This document shows positions 36,701-47,310 of a stretch of DNA of 64,000 nucleotides, one piece after another. The stretch is taken from positions 39,329,338 through 39,393,337 of the forward strand of contig NC_091134.1 in assembly GCF_041381155.1 (NCBI RefSeq). The letters run 5' to 3'. Both the position numbers and the translations under genes were made by a program. The notes below the pieces were generated by a model. It had not been told where the DNA came from. It worked only from the letters and a program-made list of their open reading frames with translations, and did no database searches. The DNA comes from Argopecten irradians (lineage: Eukaryota > Mollusca > Bivalvia > Pectinida > Pectinidae). Each line of letters begins with the position of its first letter. The first letter of the stretch is position 1.

Positions 36701-39248
36701 TTATATAAGAACATTAGTGCTGATTGATTTACCAATTTTTAATTGATTTTACAAGGTAGTTAATGACTAATACACCAATTTGTTTTGTGTTTGTTTACAC
36801 AACAATTTTCTTGTTATTAATTTAGAATTAATGTTCTGTATGTTAGATATATACATACAAATCTAATTTAGTGAAGCTAGCTATAATATATGTATGTTCT
36901 TTCAAACAGAACTTGTTAAAACTGATACTGGGAGGATGCTAAACATATTGATACCTAAACAAAACTTAAAAACTATTTACATTCCTATAACCTTTGATTT
37001 ATACATTCCAGTGCTAAGCTAATGGTATTTTACGAAGTATTTGTAAAAAAAAAAATTGATGCATCATTCTAACCATGCTTATAATCCGTCCAGTGTTATG
37101 CCTTTTCATATATTAACTTAAAACCCTGGATTTTAGCCATTGCTAATGTTTATATTTAGTAGATCTGCTGTGATCAATTTTGTGTCAAACTATGTATTTT
37201 TGCATCTTTTGCAAAGTGATTTATTTATAAAAAAAATTTTTTTTTGCAAAAATAATAATAAAGTGGTTAGTAATCTATTGTAACAGTGTTTAATGTTGTT
37301 TTTTCCCAAAGAAGATTTTTGTGTTTTAATGCAGTAGAAAGTTGCAATTATGTACAGTGCTATTGGAATATTATCTTGTAATGACTGCTGTTTCTCCCAT
37401 ACCTGACAGGGTCATCCCATGGTTGCTAGGGAAAAGATAACCAGGGTAGGAAAAAGACAGCTCACATGCACTAGACAGTGATGTCATCAATACATGCGGC
37501 AACCATTTTTACGCACATTGACGTTCGTATCAACCATTTCTTGTTAAAGTATGGGAGAACCATCAAACATGGGCCTGTCAGGTGAACAGGGATATCTCAA
37601 TCCGAGTGAAAGATTTTGGCTAATCAACCTGAGCGTTGATGGTCAAAATCTTTCACTCGGGTTGAGATATCCCTGTAAGATTCTATTATTGAATCTGTCT
37701 CTTACTGGGTTAATGTCAATTTGAAAATTACATTCCACAGATACCAATTACACCCATTGGGCCTCAAACATCCTCAATACTCCAGGGGTTACTAATTCAC
37801 TGACATTATATCCACCCCTGGACTATCTCATAGTAAACTGAAGGAGAAAAAAAATGACCAATTGCAGGTCTGCAAAGACTTACTTTGATGATTGCTGAGT
37901 GAGTGACACCCAACATCAAAACAAATTGGTTAACCACAATGTACCATTATTCGATTCTTTTGCCTCCAGTTTTACTATGAGATAGTCCAGGGGTGGATAT
38001 AGTGTCAGTGATAGTAACCCCTGGAGTATCAATGATGGGCCTCTCAGAGGACTTCTGAATGATACCTTCTTCAACAGGTATGAGGGCTAATAACTTTCCA
38101 AGGTCATTTTGAAAAATGAGGTCATTTTGTAGTACATGTAGCTGGTGTCTACCTCATCAAAAAGCTTGCAATATTGTTGAAATTGAAATAGTAGCTGTAA
38201 AGTATCATATCTTAGAATACAACTCAAATGTTATTAACTGATATATTATTCAACATAGTATTAGTATTTACAGGCTCAAAAATTATTTTTAATTACTATT
38301 TATTAACATAAATTAGACCCTTGGACTAGATGTTACAGAATACTATAGCATATCGCAATTTAGGTATCCTTGACACTCCAGGAGTTACTACCACTTATGT
38401 TATACCCACCCCTGGACTATCTCATAGTAAAACTGAAAGCAACAGAAGACCAATAATATTTGATCAACAACGGAAATATAAAATAGTACACTGTGGTTGC
38501 CTGTGTTGCTTTGAAGTTTGACATTGCTCTATCTGTAATCTTCAAAGGAAGTATCTTCAGACCTGTGACTGGTCAGTTCTTTTCTCATGAACTGTCTCCA
38601 GTTTTACTATGAGGTAATCCAGGGGTGGATATAACACCAGTGATAGTAATCCCTGGAGTATCAAGGATGCAATTTAGACAGTCACTTTACAATCCAGACA
38701 GTATACCATGTTCACCAAGTGAGAATCAATGCTGCGATTTTAGGTACGTATACGGCCATTGAACTTGAATGATGAAGTTAGCATTGGATAAATGAATGTT
38801 GTTAATTCAGTAATACAATACACTGGAGACATTAATTAAGTCTTGTCCTTATTATTGGCTGTTCATAGAAGGAAACCAATATAAGCACATGTTAAAATGC
38901 ATGTTTTTGGAGGAAGGTTACAGAACTTACAGTGCATTTAAATAAAACACATCCATTGACAATGACAGTGGCCAAGTGGTTATGATGTAACTTCCATCCT
39001 GTAAATGTGTAAAAAAAACATTCACAATATGGATTTCCCATGATAAATGCTTAAAGCCAATAGTAAAAAAAAAATGTTGTAATTCTATCAATGAAATGTT
39101 CATACTCTAATTGCTTGGACTGTTTATGACTTTCATTGAGTACATAAAGATGTCTTTGTTCGTGTATGTTTAGGAGGACGAGAACCGCTCTCCCGTGTGG
39201 GGGTCCGTAGACAGTACCCTGATATACTGGTCTGTTGCATGTGGATAA
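21716..39248 (+). CDS. Armadillo/HEAT-like helical-repeat protein, 18 exons, function unknown
   Basis: Exons: 21716-21924, 22391-22584, 22864-23006, 23897-24091, 24493-24714, 25090-25205, 25734-25862, 26150-26409, 26823-27027, 27583-28089, 28647-28815, 30356-30441, 30713-30948, 31366-31589, 31959-32055, 33843-34004, 34512-34582 and 39174-39248. They total 3300 bases, or 1099 residues, with GT-AG borders and agreeing phases throughout. The start is chosen for its strong context (CACCATGG); an open frame upstream to 21630 leaves a longer N terminus possible. Residues 1-134 are polar and disordered-looking ([24 protein letters not shown]). From about residue 135 on, amphipathic helix pairs typical of ARM/HEAT repeats run through most of the chain, for example [44 protein letters not shown] and [13 protein letters not shown] Gly/Asn/Ser/Pro-rich linker lies at about 680-725 and a second disordered acidic stretch at about 850-880. 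The protein ends LIYWSVACG. Such proteins are usually scaffolds, and many are ciliary, but I recognise no specific orthologue. Introns 3, 12, 15, 16 and 17 hold transposons. Confidence 0.83.
23099..23504. mobile_element. MITE family A, copy 2, split by a SINE
   Basis: The left arm starts ccatctttgcataatacagag. The right arm ends gcagataactctgtaatatgcaaa. The MITE part is about 185 bases; the remainder is a SINE inserted at 23240-23468. It lies in intron 3 of the armadillo-like gene. Compare the uninterrupted copy at 33479-33665, where acaatcaatacctaccc runs directly into acaagggcagataactctg. Confidence 0.8.
23245..23458 (+). mobile_element. tRNA-derived V-SINE (RUDI-like), young copy nested in a MITE
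   Basis: The head gccgcggtggccgagtggtt (A-box type GGCCGAGTGG) is followed by the B box GGTTCGAATCC, as in a tRNA with a long variable arm. The body contains tctccgggtactccggcttt, which matches the V-SINE central domain known from fish and molluscs. The tail ends in aaaataaacaaacc. The target-site duplication acctagccgc is present at 23240-23249 and 23459-23468; its last five bases overlap the SINE head. It differs from the copy at 41968-42184 at only about two positions by eye. Confidence 0.9.
25400..25625. repeat. Short direct repeats in intron 6 of the armadillo-like gene
   Basis: Two segments about 150 bases apart share ttaatagtt, ggccacc, c-ct-aga-gatggaga and a following gt-tgt stretch; a weaker third relative lies between them. 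They are in the intron between the exons ending at 25205 and starting at 25734, and look like a decayed tandem duplication. Confidence 0.4.
30552..30705. mobile_element. MITE family A, copy 4, next to a splice acceptor
   Basis: The left arm reads cttttgcataatgtagagtt and atttgcccttgtaggta; the right arm reads ggggataactcagtaatat. It is more diverged than the other copies. Its right end lies within about 10 bases of the acceptor of exon 13 (AG at 30711-30712), so its sequence probably forms the local branch point and pyrimidine region. Confidence 0.6.
32014..32444 (+). repeat. Minisatellite derived from the end of exon 15 and its splice donor, left part
   Basis: The first unit is the last part of exon 15 (gagagtgagcttctggagat) plus the donor gtatgtatt. 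About ten further units of roughly 40-46 bases follow, with gatagtgaacttctagagat as core and attattgttatg or attactggaaggtaat after it. The array continues after the inserted element, at 33296-33440. Two of the units carry an extra gaacttg insertion, showing a higher-order pattern. Confidence 0.85.
32445..33292. mobile_element. Non-autonomous PIF/Harbinger-like element with 45-bp TIRs, inserted in the minisatellite
   Basis: An 848-base element with terminal inverted repeats. The left end is gggctgttccagcaaaacat, continuing atatggcaccc and ggaaggcacttt. The right end is the reverse complement (aaagtgccttcc, ccatatatgttttgctggaa, cagccc). It is flanked by the 3-base direct repeat TTA at 32442-32444 and 33293-33295. 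TTA/TAA duplications and GG-starting TIRs are typical of PIF/Harbinger. No transposase ORF is present. Confidence 0.8.
33296..33440 (+). repeat. Minisatellite derived from exon 15, right part
   Basis: This continues the array broken by the 848-base element. It holds gatagtgaacttctagagat units followed by attactgaaaggtaat and attattggtatgcat, then more decayed units with gttaacttctggagaat and gtgaactgctggatgtaatt. Confidence 0.8.
33479..33665. mobile_element. MITE family A, copy 3
   Basis: About 187 bases. The left arm starts tctgtctttgcatatta; the right arm ends agataactctgtaatatac. The interior keeps acgtcat-like words and gtgagcgcaatt, shared with the copy at 23099. It lies in intron 15 of the armadillo-like gene, just after the minisatellite. 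Confidence 0.78.
34366..34443 (+). mobile_element. V-SINE fragment, 3' part only
   Basis: Matches the SINE from ttttttctccaggtactg through the tail (atgaccctggctgataataa, aaacaaacaaac), with the tRNA head missing. It lies in intron 16 of the armadillo-like gene. Confidence 0.6.
36446..36592. mobile_element. TIR element family B, right-end fragment
   Basis: Matches the last 140 or so bases of 7143-7500, with the words tttcaatggtggtaatcggg and aagtaagtaacttttataac. It ends in gagcatctttaa. The left half is missing. Confidence 0.65.
37400..37690. mobile_element. Repeat family D, copy 2
   Basis: Shares with 245-645 the start (cagggtcatcccatggttgc, tagggaaaagataa), the gatgtcatcaatacatg block and the fold-back end. 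That end has acagggatatctcaatccga opposite gggttgagatatccctg, around gtgaaagattttgg and caaaatctttcactc. It lies in the last intron of the armadillo-like gene. Confidence 0.62.
37760..38046. mobile_element. Fold-back TIR element family C, copy 1
   Basis: Arms of about 75 bases. The left has actccaggggttacta, then tatccacccctggactatct and catagtaaactg. The right has the complement (cagttttactatgagatagt, ccaggggtggata, taacccctggagtat). The spacer is about 120 bases. It has no ORF. Confidence 0.75.
38363..38670. mobile_element. Fold-back TIR element family C, copy 2
   Basis: Same arms as 37760-38046: actccaggagttactacc, acccacccctggactatctc and catagtaaaactg on the left; ccagttttactatgaggtaa, tccaggggtggatataac and atccctggagtatcaagg on the right. 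The two copies are in the same intron about 315 bases apart, with different spacers. Confidence 0.75.
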
Positions 39249-39540
39249 GCCGTTATTGGAAACATTCAAACCTTGTAAAACCATGCGATAAGTGAGCTTT
39301 CATCATTGGCCGGCCAATCCTGACGGAGATACCATGAAATATGACAGTTCTTTGTCGGAAAGAAACTGGACGCTGATAATAGATTATAAAACTCACTTAG
39401 ACGTATAAATTATTCAGGGGAGATTAATTAAGTAAATGACCATATCTGAACAAACAAGTCTTAAAATCAATGACAACAATCCATCAACACAACCATCTAT
39501 GGTGAGGTCGTAGGCTTTGACTGCTGCCCAATTTTAATTT

Positions 39541-39546
39541 AATAAA
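39541..39546 (+). terminator. Candidate poly(A) signal of the armadillo-like gene
   Basis: AATAAA about 290 bases after the stop codon at 39248. Confidence 0.45.
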
Positions 39547-39549
39547 ATA

Positions 39550-41427
39550 TTTCATACATATGTAATTGAAATCCGTTTCCTGCTAGTCACTAACAAAATC
39601 TGTATCAGAATTAAACTTCCTCCATGATGAGAACAAAATCTCAATTTCAGATAATATTAAAACGAAATTCTTAACAGTTACAGTATCATTGTTTCTTTTA
39701 GTATGGCATTTTACCTTGGCATCTTTAGGTACCATCAAAAGTACTCCTCATATATTTTGCAATTATTTGCGATTTACGGTATCGGATGTTATTGCATGAA
39801 CCTTCATCAAATGTATCCTTTTTTTATACTGCCAATAATCAGCAGTTTATTGTTCACTAAGTGTCCATCTAACTCTGAGCAGAGATTACATTATCTTAAG
39901 TCTCTACTCTCTGGTGTGAAACGATGCATTTGGTAATAAGACCCCGGTTCCCTTTACATGTAAAATTTCATTATTTGTTTCAAGATTACGAGGTTATTGC
40001 CAAACAAATATGATGGTCACGTTTTAAACGTTATTCTTACATCGTTTTTTTTATTTTATTTTTTATTTCAAGCATTAAAGATATAAGAGAAGTACATGTG
40101 TTGATATACACGGATGAAACTCAAAAAGTGAACTTTTAATGCAAAGTTATGATATCCAAGGTCTGACGCTAAATCCTTTCTTATCAGAGGTTCAGCTGGT
40201 ACTGTCAAAATGGGCAAAAAAATCAGCCCAAAACTAGACTGTTGGCTCCCAGTAGTTAACAAACCCGATATTACGGTCGCCAATAACTTGGTAATAACTC
40301 CGGACCTGTAAAAGCATGGATTAGGCCTCCATCCAATCATAGAATTTGAAGTTAAACTATTTTTTTTTCCAGATAGCCTGCGTTTGTAATCCCGCGGGAC
40401 GTAAACTATCAATAACGGTCGGGACTGTCGTCAGGTAATCGGCACGCAGCTATAAAGTGAGTTTTTACCTTCAAATTAGAGTCAGGTTTATGGACGTGGG
40501 ATTTACAACACAAGGCCACATTAGACTGTGTCGGCCAATCTGTGTTTCGAACCGCCACTATAAACGTCTGCAACTTGCAAGGGGACTGCTGTCGGAGCTC
40601 TTGATTGTTCTTGAACCCAACTGTTACAGTGTTACAAAATATGTAAGCATACAGTAGCGTAAGTAAAATACATATCGATGACCTAAGATGGAGTTACAAC
40701 ACAAAACAAAAGCAAGATTCCTTTTGTAATCTATGTCTCTATAAGCAGTGAAGTTTTACCGTCTGGCTCTGTGGAAGTCATCTATACGCGCAGAAATTAT
40801 GACGACGGCGGGAAACATAAGACGATCCGCGTTATGAAAATTAACATTAAATTCGTTTAAATCAAATTATTCATAAGGTGATGATAAGCGTAATATTAAC
40901 TCTAAGTATAATATTTTGCGACGCTACAAAGCTATCAATCTCGTTTTACATTCCCATCTTAAAATCAAAAGCCGTTTCGGAAAGGAAGTGGGCCTTTAAG
41001 GCATTTTGTCAGCGCGAAAAACGCTTAAATATGATACCGGTAATCACTGAATTAGGACTTAAATATTACAACTAAGGTTATTAATATTAATACAATAAGA
41101 GACATCAGCTAGTGCCGTATTTTGACCCTCAAACATCATGTAGATTAAGGTGTCCGAATGTCGGGCTACTTTCTACATTCTGGGTAATAGGAACGTGTCA
41201 AGTCCCTGTGGTTACCACAGTTTTTTAAAGACCCACTAGGATTTTAGTCAGGTCGTGTAGATTTTGCACCATATTCTATTAAATGTGGAACTCAACACAA
41301 ATATACCACATCCTCCCAAAACATACACATTTTTTTTTTTAAATAGGACGCCTAACCAACAAACCAACCGATCGTCACATGGAGGCCACTCCTAAATGGA
41401 GGCCACTCCTAAATGAAATAGGATCTT
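39550..41427. other. Intergenic region, no supported gene
   Basis: Several open frames of 60-115 codons exist but none shows family motifs or convincing splice context. A short tandem duplication of aatggaggccactcct lies at 41378-41410. Confidence 0.4.
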
Positions 41428-41622
41428 AGTTTATCGTCCTATCAAGTGACAACAACCATGATCATTTAAAGACGTGCCAGGATTGATTGTGGAGGAAAAC
41501 CTTAGTACCCGGAGAAAACCAGCGACCAGCGGTCAGTATCTGGCAACTGCACCACATTAGATTCTAAATCGCGTCCCAGAGGTGGGGACATATATTACAT
41601 ATTACACTCAGCCACCGCTGCC
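41428..41622 (-). mobile_element. V-SINE copy, diverged, minus orientation
   Basis: Read on the minus strand it follows the young SINE copies: a head resembling ggcagcggtggctgagtg, the body with ttctccgggtactaagg and ggcacgtctttaaatgatc, and a tail with ataggacgataaactaag. The B box is damaged. Confidence 0.7.
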
Positions 41623-41967
41623 TCAAATCGGTTAGAATACCATTTTTTTTAGCAAGAGACTTCTGGGATAAGCAGGATGCACTTTTTAATGATCTCTGTT
41701 CAAATATTTTTGCTTCAAAGAAAAAAACCCACGCAACTATCGATATGGAGCCAGACTAACTGTTTTAAAATGTCTGATAGAAGAAGTGCTGCATACTTGT
41801 AATTCTAAGCGACAGTGTTGAGAAACTACGCGAGTTTTTTTTGTGTTCTAGAGAATGTTTTGTTGAAGTGCTTTTGCTGATACTTGAACATGAAGGTGAT
41901 GTTGCGAAAAAAAACAGCCAACTACACATGGAATGATATAATCATAGGCACACGCATTTTTGTTCTT

Positions 41968-42184
41968 TTATGGGGCCGCGGTGGCCGAGTGGTTAAGATG
42001 TCCCGACATATTACCACAAGCCCTCCACCTCTGGGATGCGGGTTCGAATCCCATGTGGGGCAGTTGCCAGGTACTGACCGCTGGCCGGTGGTTTTTCTCC
42101 GGGTACTCCGGCTTTCCTCCACCAACAAACCTGGCACGTCCTTACATGACCCTGGCTGTTAATAGGACGTAAAACTAAACAAAC
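41968..42184 (+). mobile_element. tRNA-derived V-SINE (RUDI-like), young copy
   Basis: Full-length copy with intact A box (GGCCGAGTGG), B box (GGTTCGAATCC), V-domain words and an aaactaaacaaacc tail. It is flanked by a probable duplication of about 12 bases (cattttTGTTCT-like before, cattttgttcta after). It differs from the copy at 23245 at about two positions by eye, so both moved recently. Confidence 0.88.
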
Positions 42185-42888
42185 CATTTTGTTCTAATAA
42201 TGATTTTATTATAGATATCTTGGTAATATTCTCTGAAGGCAGTATATTTCCAATACATGTGATAAGATTATTATTTTAGTTTGCAAATGCCCGTGATCTA
42301 ATATACGATTTTTAAATACACATGGATATACAAATGTACATGTCAGATGTATATATATTGTGCAGTCCAAACCTGAAGGTCTAAAGTGAAGCAAAAGGCG
42401 ATTTCATTCTGACAAAAATCAGACATGTGTTCCCCAAAAGTCCTCGTGAAAAGTGTATTGATTGTGTAGGTATTATGTCGAATTAATTTCTGCTGAAGAA
42501 CTACTCCAGGTTTCCTACATTTATTCCAATGTCTGGCTTATCCCAAGGAACGGCCTTTAGCCCACTTTTTTCACTACAAAACCACCCAACATTACAATTA
42601 CAATCCATTCTGTTTCGATGATTGTCAATCTTTATTTGAATGCCATCACTGGATATTTCTTTGATCACATTTTTATCGTGGTAATTGATAAAGATGTGAA
42701 GCTTGTTATAATATTTTTACGGATCTCAATTTGCTCCAGAACGACGCTATCGGCAATAGAGTGAATTATTTTTTGACTAATCCACCGAAACACTTTATGG
42801 ACCTATGACACTTGTTATTTGTAAAATGAAGAATTGCACTGGATTGTATTTCATTTACGAGTTGACATAATTTGTTTTCGGTTTACAG

Positions 42889-44683
42889 TACAAGTATCGC
42901 TGATGATAAATGGGAACGAGATCGCGCGCGACAGCCTCTTTCTGGTAGTCAGGACGAAGTACCCGTGCACGTTGCTTATGACCTTGAACTGACATTGAAG
43001 AAAACCAAACGAAGAAACAATTGTATTATCACAGGCGTCTGCTTCCAGGGTGGCAATCTACGTCATCGATAGGTTGTTGTATACTCCATTTTTTATAAAA
43101 CGGCAGCCATATTGATCCACTTCGCCGGTAAGTTCGCCATATTAACCACATATAACAGCCACCAGTGTTAAAGAGACAACGCTCACGGAACCCAGACAAA
43201 TATATAGAACCTACGTATTATATAATATCTTTTGTATACTGTCTGATTTCTTAGATTACCTGGTGCACATAACATTAACAATGCCGTGGCTAGGTTGTAA
43301 CGTGACGCTACCCAATTTGGAACGCTACCCAAAATGAAACACTTTTAAAATATGTGATAAAGAATTTTCAGTTTACAATCTATACTAACAATAATAGTCC
43401 TGAACAAAAATTAAGGTGCTGACACTGTGACAATTTTAATATGTCATTTTCTTTCCAGGTGCTTATTATTTGTATTTAAAAATGAAAATAATGAAATTTT
43501 GAAAAACTCCGGGAAACGACGTCGTGCGACAACCCTAAAAACACCATATATTTTGAAATAAGAAAAATAAATGCTGAATGTAATATTTTTGAAAGACATG
43601 TGACTTGAATAATCTAAAAAATGTTTGATCTTTCTTTTAATGAATTCAAACATATTTTATCATGCCTGGGCATTTATTAATTAAACTTTATTTAGCAGGT
43701 GTTCCATTTTGGGTACTCAAACCTGCTGAAACAGGGCTGGACTGGGCATGCTTCCAAGCTCTGTATTTATAAATATATGCCCTGCTTACAAGTAAACAAA
43801 TCATTAAATTAATAATAAAAGCATCTATTTGTGGAATGTTAAGAAAAAAATCTGGATTCAACCACAAGTAAGAAAACTTTTACAATTATCTTCAAAAAGT
43901 GTTCCAATTTGGGTAGCGTCATGTTAGTATAATCGTATGTCGATATCAACAGAAATTTTTCTTCGTAATAAATGTTTTTCTGACACATTCAACTCTTCCT
44001 ATTCGTCAATTACGTGACAAAATGATCTGAAATGCTTTCTTGGTGCATCAGTTTGTACGTTATATCTACCACGATGCCGAAATCCAATCTTGGTGACCTG
44101 GTTGTGGTATAATCGTATTTTACAGCACGGTTGTAGTACATTGTAGAGTCTGGACTCATTGCTAACTGCTATCTGGAGATAATGCTATATTAATTCATTA
44201 TATTTGTAGAGAAAATCGTTGAACTTTGCCGTTTTTGTGGGAAGACGTTAAAAAATAAGGATTCGCTCAGACATCATGAACTGTCCCATACAGGCAAAGG
44301 GTGGTATACATGCCCTCATTGCAACAAGGTCAGTCTCTGTATACCAGACAGAGGCGGGAATAAGAATTTTGCATGTGCAAAATGTGGTACTGCCTTTTTT
44401 TACTTATTATGAACTTAAACGACACCAGAGGAGAGAGGAGAGGTTGTGTTCCAACAAATGTAAGGTATGCGAAAAATCCTTTGAGACCAAAGACCAACTA
44501 AAGGATCATATTGGGACACATGACACGGAAAATGCAGCTTGTCATGTATGCAATATTTGCTTTAAAACTTTTAAGTTTAGAAACAGTTTCAATAGGCACC
44601 GGTTGATACACAGGGAGGAGCATAGATGCAATGAAAGTAATAAAATGTTCAAGTCCCGACATGGCTTCTGGCTTCTGGATTGA
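42889..44683 (+). pseudogene. Decayed C2H2 zinc-finger gene with a frameshift
   Basis: The exon starting at 44210 encodes C2H2 fingers. Finger 1 is intact (CRFCGKTLKNKDSLRHHELSH), followed by a damaged second unit (CPHCNK...). CAKCGTAF then shifts frame in a run of seven T at 44395-44401; with six T the frame would continue as TYYELKRHQ. Two good fingers follow (CKVCEKSF...HIGTH and CNICFKTF...HRLIH), then a degenerate end (HRCNESNKMF) and a stop. An upstream exon-like frame at 42889-43049 (IADDKWERDRARQPLSG) has a phase that fits the zinc-finger exon, but its donor (GTGGCA) is weak. The role would be DNA or RNA binding. Loss of one finger's Cys and His residues plus the frameshift favour a pseudogene; a homopolymer sequencing error is the alternative. 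Confidence 0.6.
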
Positions 44684-46229
44684 TAAAAGTATAATAACCT
44701 ATCCCTACTTTATGTTCATATAGTATGGGTACATATAGTAGGGGTACCTACTATATGTTCATATAGTAGGGGTTAGTAGCGGGTAGGGCATTATATTTTT
44801 CCAAAATCAGATGCAGACGCCTGTGGTATAAACGTTACGGATGATGTCAGGGGTGTTAGAGAACGGAGCGCGTGAGTATGGATAGCCTAGAGTAATTTAC
44901 ATACACTAATGAGAGCCCTTAGATCTAATATGTCTAAATCAGATAGAATAATATAATAGAATTCTTCAATTTCAGGTCAAAGTATGACAAGCCAACCTGA
45001 AAAAGTTTCTATTGATGGATATATACAGTGTATTCGCCACTTTGGCCTGTCATAGACTATTTTTCCTCTTTTCATGTAAATCATGTTGAGCCTGTTGACT
45101 GGAAAACGTTTACCTAAAATTGACCTGATGCACCAAATATATGAGCCAATTATATTAAATGTATTAACTTTAGTAGATCAAACAGAATATAATGATAAAG
45201 TATGGAAAGGGAAGATGGAGTTGATCGATATTATATAATGCAGAAATTTAAATAAAAAAAAAGAAAATGATTATTGAATTTTGACAGTAATATTAATCTT
45301 AGATTTGAATCACAGATTTTAATTTATTAATTTATTAATTAATTTATATACAACCTGTGATCCAGATGTTAGGTCTTCTGAACTTCATTACCAGCGAATC
45401 TAGATAATTGTTGAAGCCAGCATGCAATGATTTGATCGTTTCCATTAGCCCAACAATTTGTTTAAGACAAAAACTATATTACATAACAAAATAAGAGAGT
45501 TATGAAGAAATGAATACATCAGTCTTGTATTATTTTTCAGCAGAATTTTTTCTCAATTTCTGCAATTATGATAATTTGTTGATGCTTAACAATTTTCCAA
45601 TATTTTATTCACATATAAATGTTGGTGTATTGTGACATAAATTCTAAGCTCAATTTAGCAACACAAATGCACCATATTTCTTATTTTTTTGTCGTTGTGT
45701 TTCCTCTCATAGACACTTATTTTGCTGCAGCATTTAACCCATCATGCAAGAAGATTAAATGTGATGTAATTAGGTAAAATCTATTGATAATAAATCCACA
45801 TGTATCACTGACAGAGCAGTCTGTTAGGACAAGATTTCTAAATGCCAACGTGGTTCATCGCCATTACATGGATATTTGAAGCTTATGATGCTGGAATCTT
45901 CTCCCTAACTGGAGGTGTCTTTTGTGTGAACCCATCACCTTTGATTGTAGCACACTCGAGGGACACATCTTGCTTCTACAGTGATCCCTACTCATTGATT
46001 TTTGTCCACAAATTGGAGATGAATCGCCCCCAGTCGGTAGAACTAACCTTTTCTTAGCATCATGATTTTAATGGCGATTGTGGATTATGTGAAAGGCAAC
46101 AATTTTAACGCCATAAATCTAATCCAAAACATAAAGCTAGAAGTAGGTCTTTGAAATCCAACAGAAATCAGGTTCATGGATTAGAAATGTCTGTGTCCAT
46201 TTTCAGGTCATCATCTTTTGTCTGTCGTC
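44684..46229. other. Intergenic, mainly unassigned
   Basis: A local tandem/palindromic cluster lies at 44720-44775, with catatagta and taggggta words alternating with tactatatg. No supported gene or transposon ends elsewhere in the stretch. Confidence 0.35.
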
Positions 46230-47310
46230 TGCCGTCTGCTGTGTGCCATGTGCCTTCTGTAAACTTTTCATTCAAACAACTTGTCAATAACTGAAAGGCT
46301 CAGGGTAATGATATTAAATTTTGGCCTTCAGCATACTGGATAATGGGCTATAAAGGAGAAGGTACATTAAGACTCGAATATGGCCTCAAAATTAATTCTC
46401 CAGTAAAGAACAACATATTTTGCCGTATAACAGCTGAATACATTTGCTAACACATTACATCTCGAAAATATCCCGCTTGTGCCAATTTTGTACACTATGA
46501 CGTCATCAACATGCAGTTTCCCGCCATTTTTCCACAAAAATCCTTGAAAAATCATACTTTTTGAGTGGTTTTCTCTAAAAATGAATGTCGCCCCCTTCGT
46601 GGAGCAGAAAGAGATTTTCACATGTTGTGTATCGTGTATTTACGCATATCCATGCAAAATATGAAGTTGCTCTAAGGTGGCGGCCAAATCCATTTCAAGC
46701 CTTTTCTAACCTAAAGATGATGAATTTCTAGCAAAATTTGGCGAGAAGAGGAAAATCATTAATTTGATGACGTCATAGGTGGGACACATCGTGTACATGG
46801 ATATAAAAAATTATATTTTGATGAATGGCAAGTATGGGAGTATTTATTGATATGAAATTGATGGGAATCAGAGTTAATTTTTTTCGGCCTGAAAAATTAA
46901 GGCCAAATACTGGTCCTATCATATCTACTCCTTTGTTTAAATGAATTACTCTGACCTTCATTTAAGGTCACAGGGGTCACCGCTTTAAACAACTTCTTCT
47001 CAATAAACGAAAGGCCAAGGGTACTGATATTTGGCCTATAGCATATGCTGGGATAAAGGGTTACCTTTATTTTGTTAAAACGAGTGACCTTGACTGCCCT
47101 TCAAGGTCACAGGGGTCAAATAGGCTAAATTCTTTAAACAACTTCTTGTGAATAACTAAGAGGCCTAGAGATCTGATATCAGGCATGCAGCAAGCTGAAA
47201 TGAAGGGCTACCAAGTTTGTTCAAGTTGACCACCATTCAAGGTCACAGGGTCCAAAAGGCTAAAATCTTTTAAAAACTTCTTGTCATTAATTAAGAGGCC
47301 TGGGTCATAC
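46230..47310. repeat. Interrupted tandem repeat, unit about 135-150 bases
   Basis: Four units are marked by aaacaacttgtcaataactg (46274), aaacaacttcttctcaataa (46986), aaacaacttcttgtgaataa (47136) and aaaaacttcttgtcattaat (47271). They also share a-gaggcct-ag, ctgatat and caaggtcacagggg words. A block of about 600 bases (about 46358-46965) separates unit 1 from the rest. It has gacgtca words and possibly related ends with ggcct and aaaattaa. This type of array is seen in mollusc genomes. Confidence 0.6.

Larger units (their letters stand above)
34583..39173. other. Last intron of the armadillo-like gene (4.6 kb), transposon-rich
   Basis: This is by far the longest intron of the gene and precedes a 75-base last exon. 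It contains a purine-rich direct repeat at 34940-35065 (unit words gtgatggaaag and gatgaagatggag), a family B fragment, a family D copy, two family C fold-backs and a SINE head fragment at about 38962-38996. No further exon is supported. Confidence 0.6.

Noticed and set aside
40068-40412. A 114-codon minus-strand ORF as a gene
   Set aside because: It has no family motif or splice evidence and contains A/T-run-derived segments; chance cannot be excluded.
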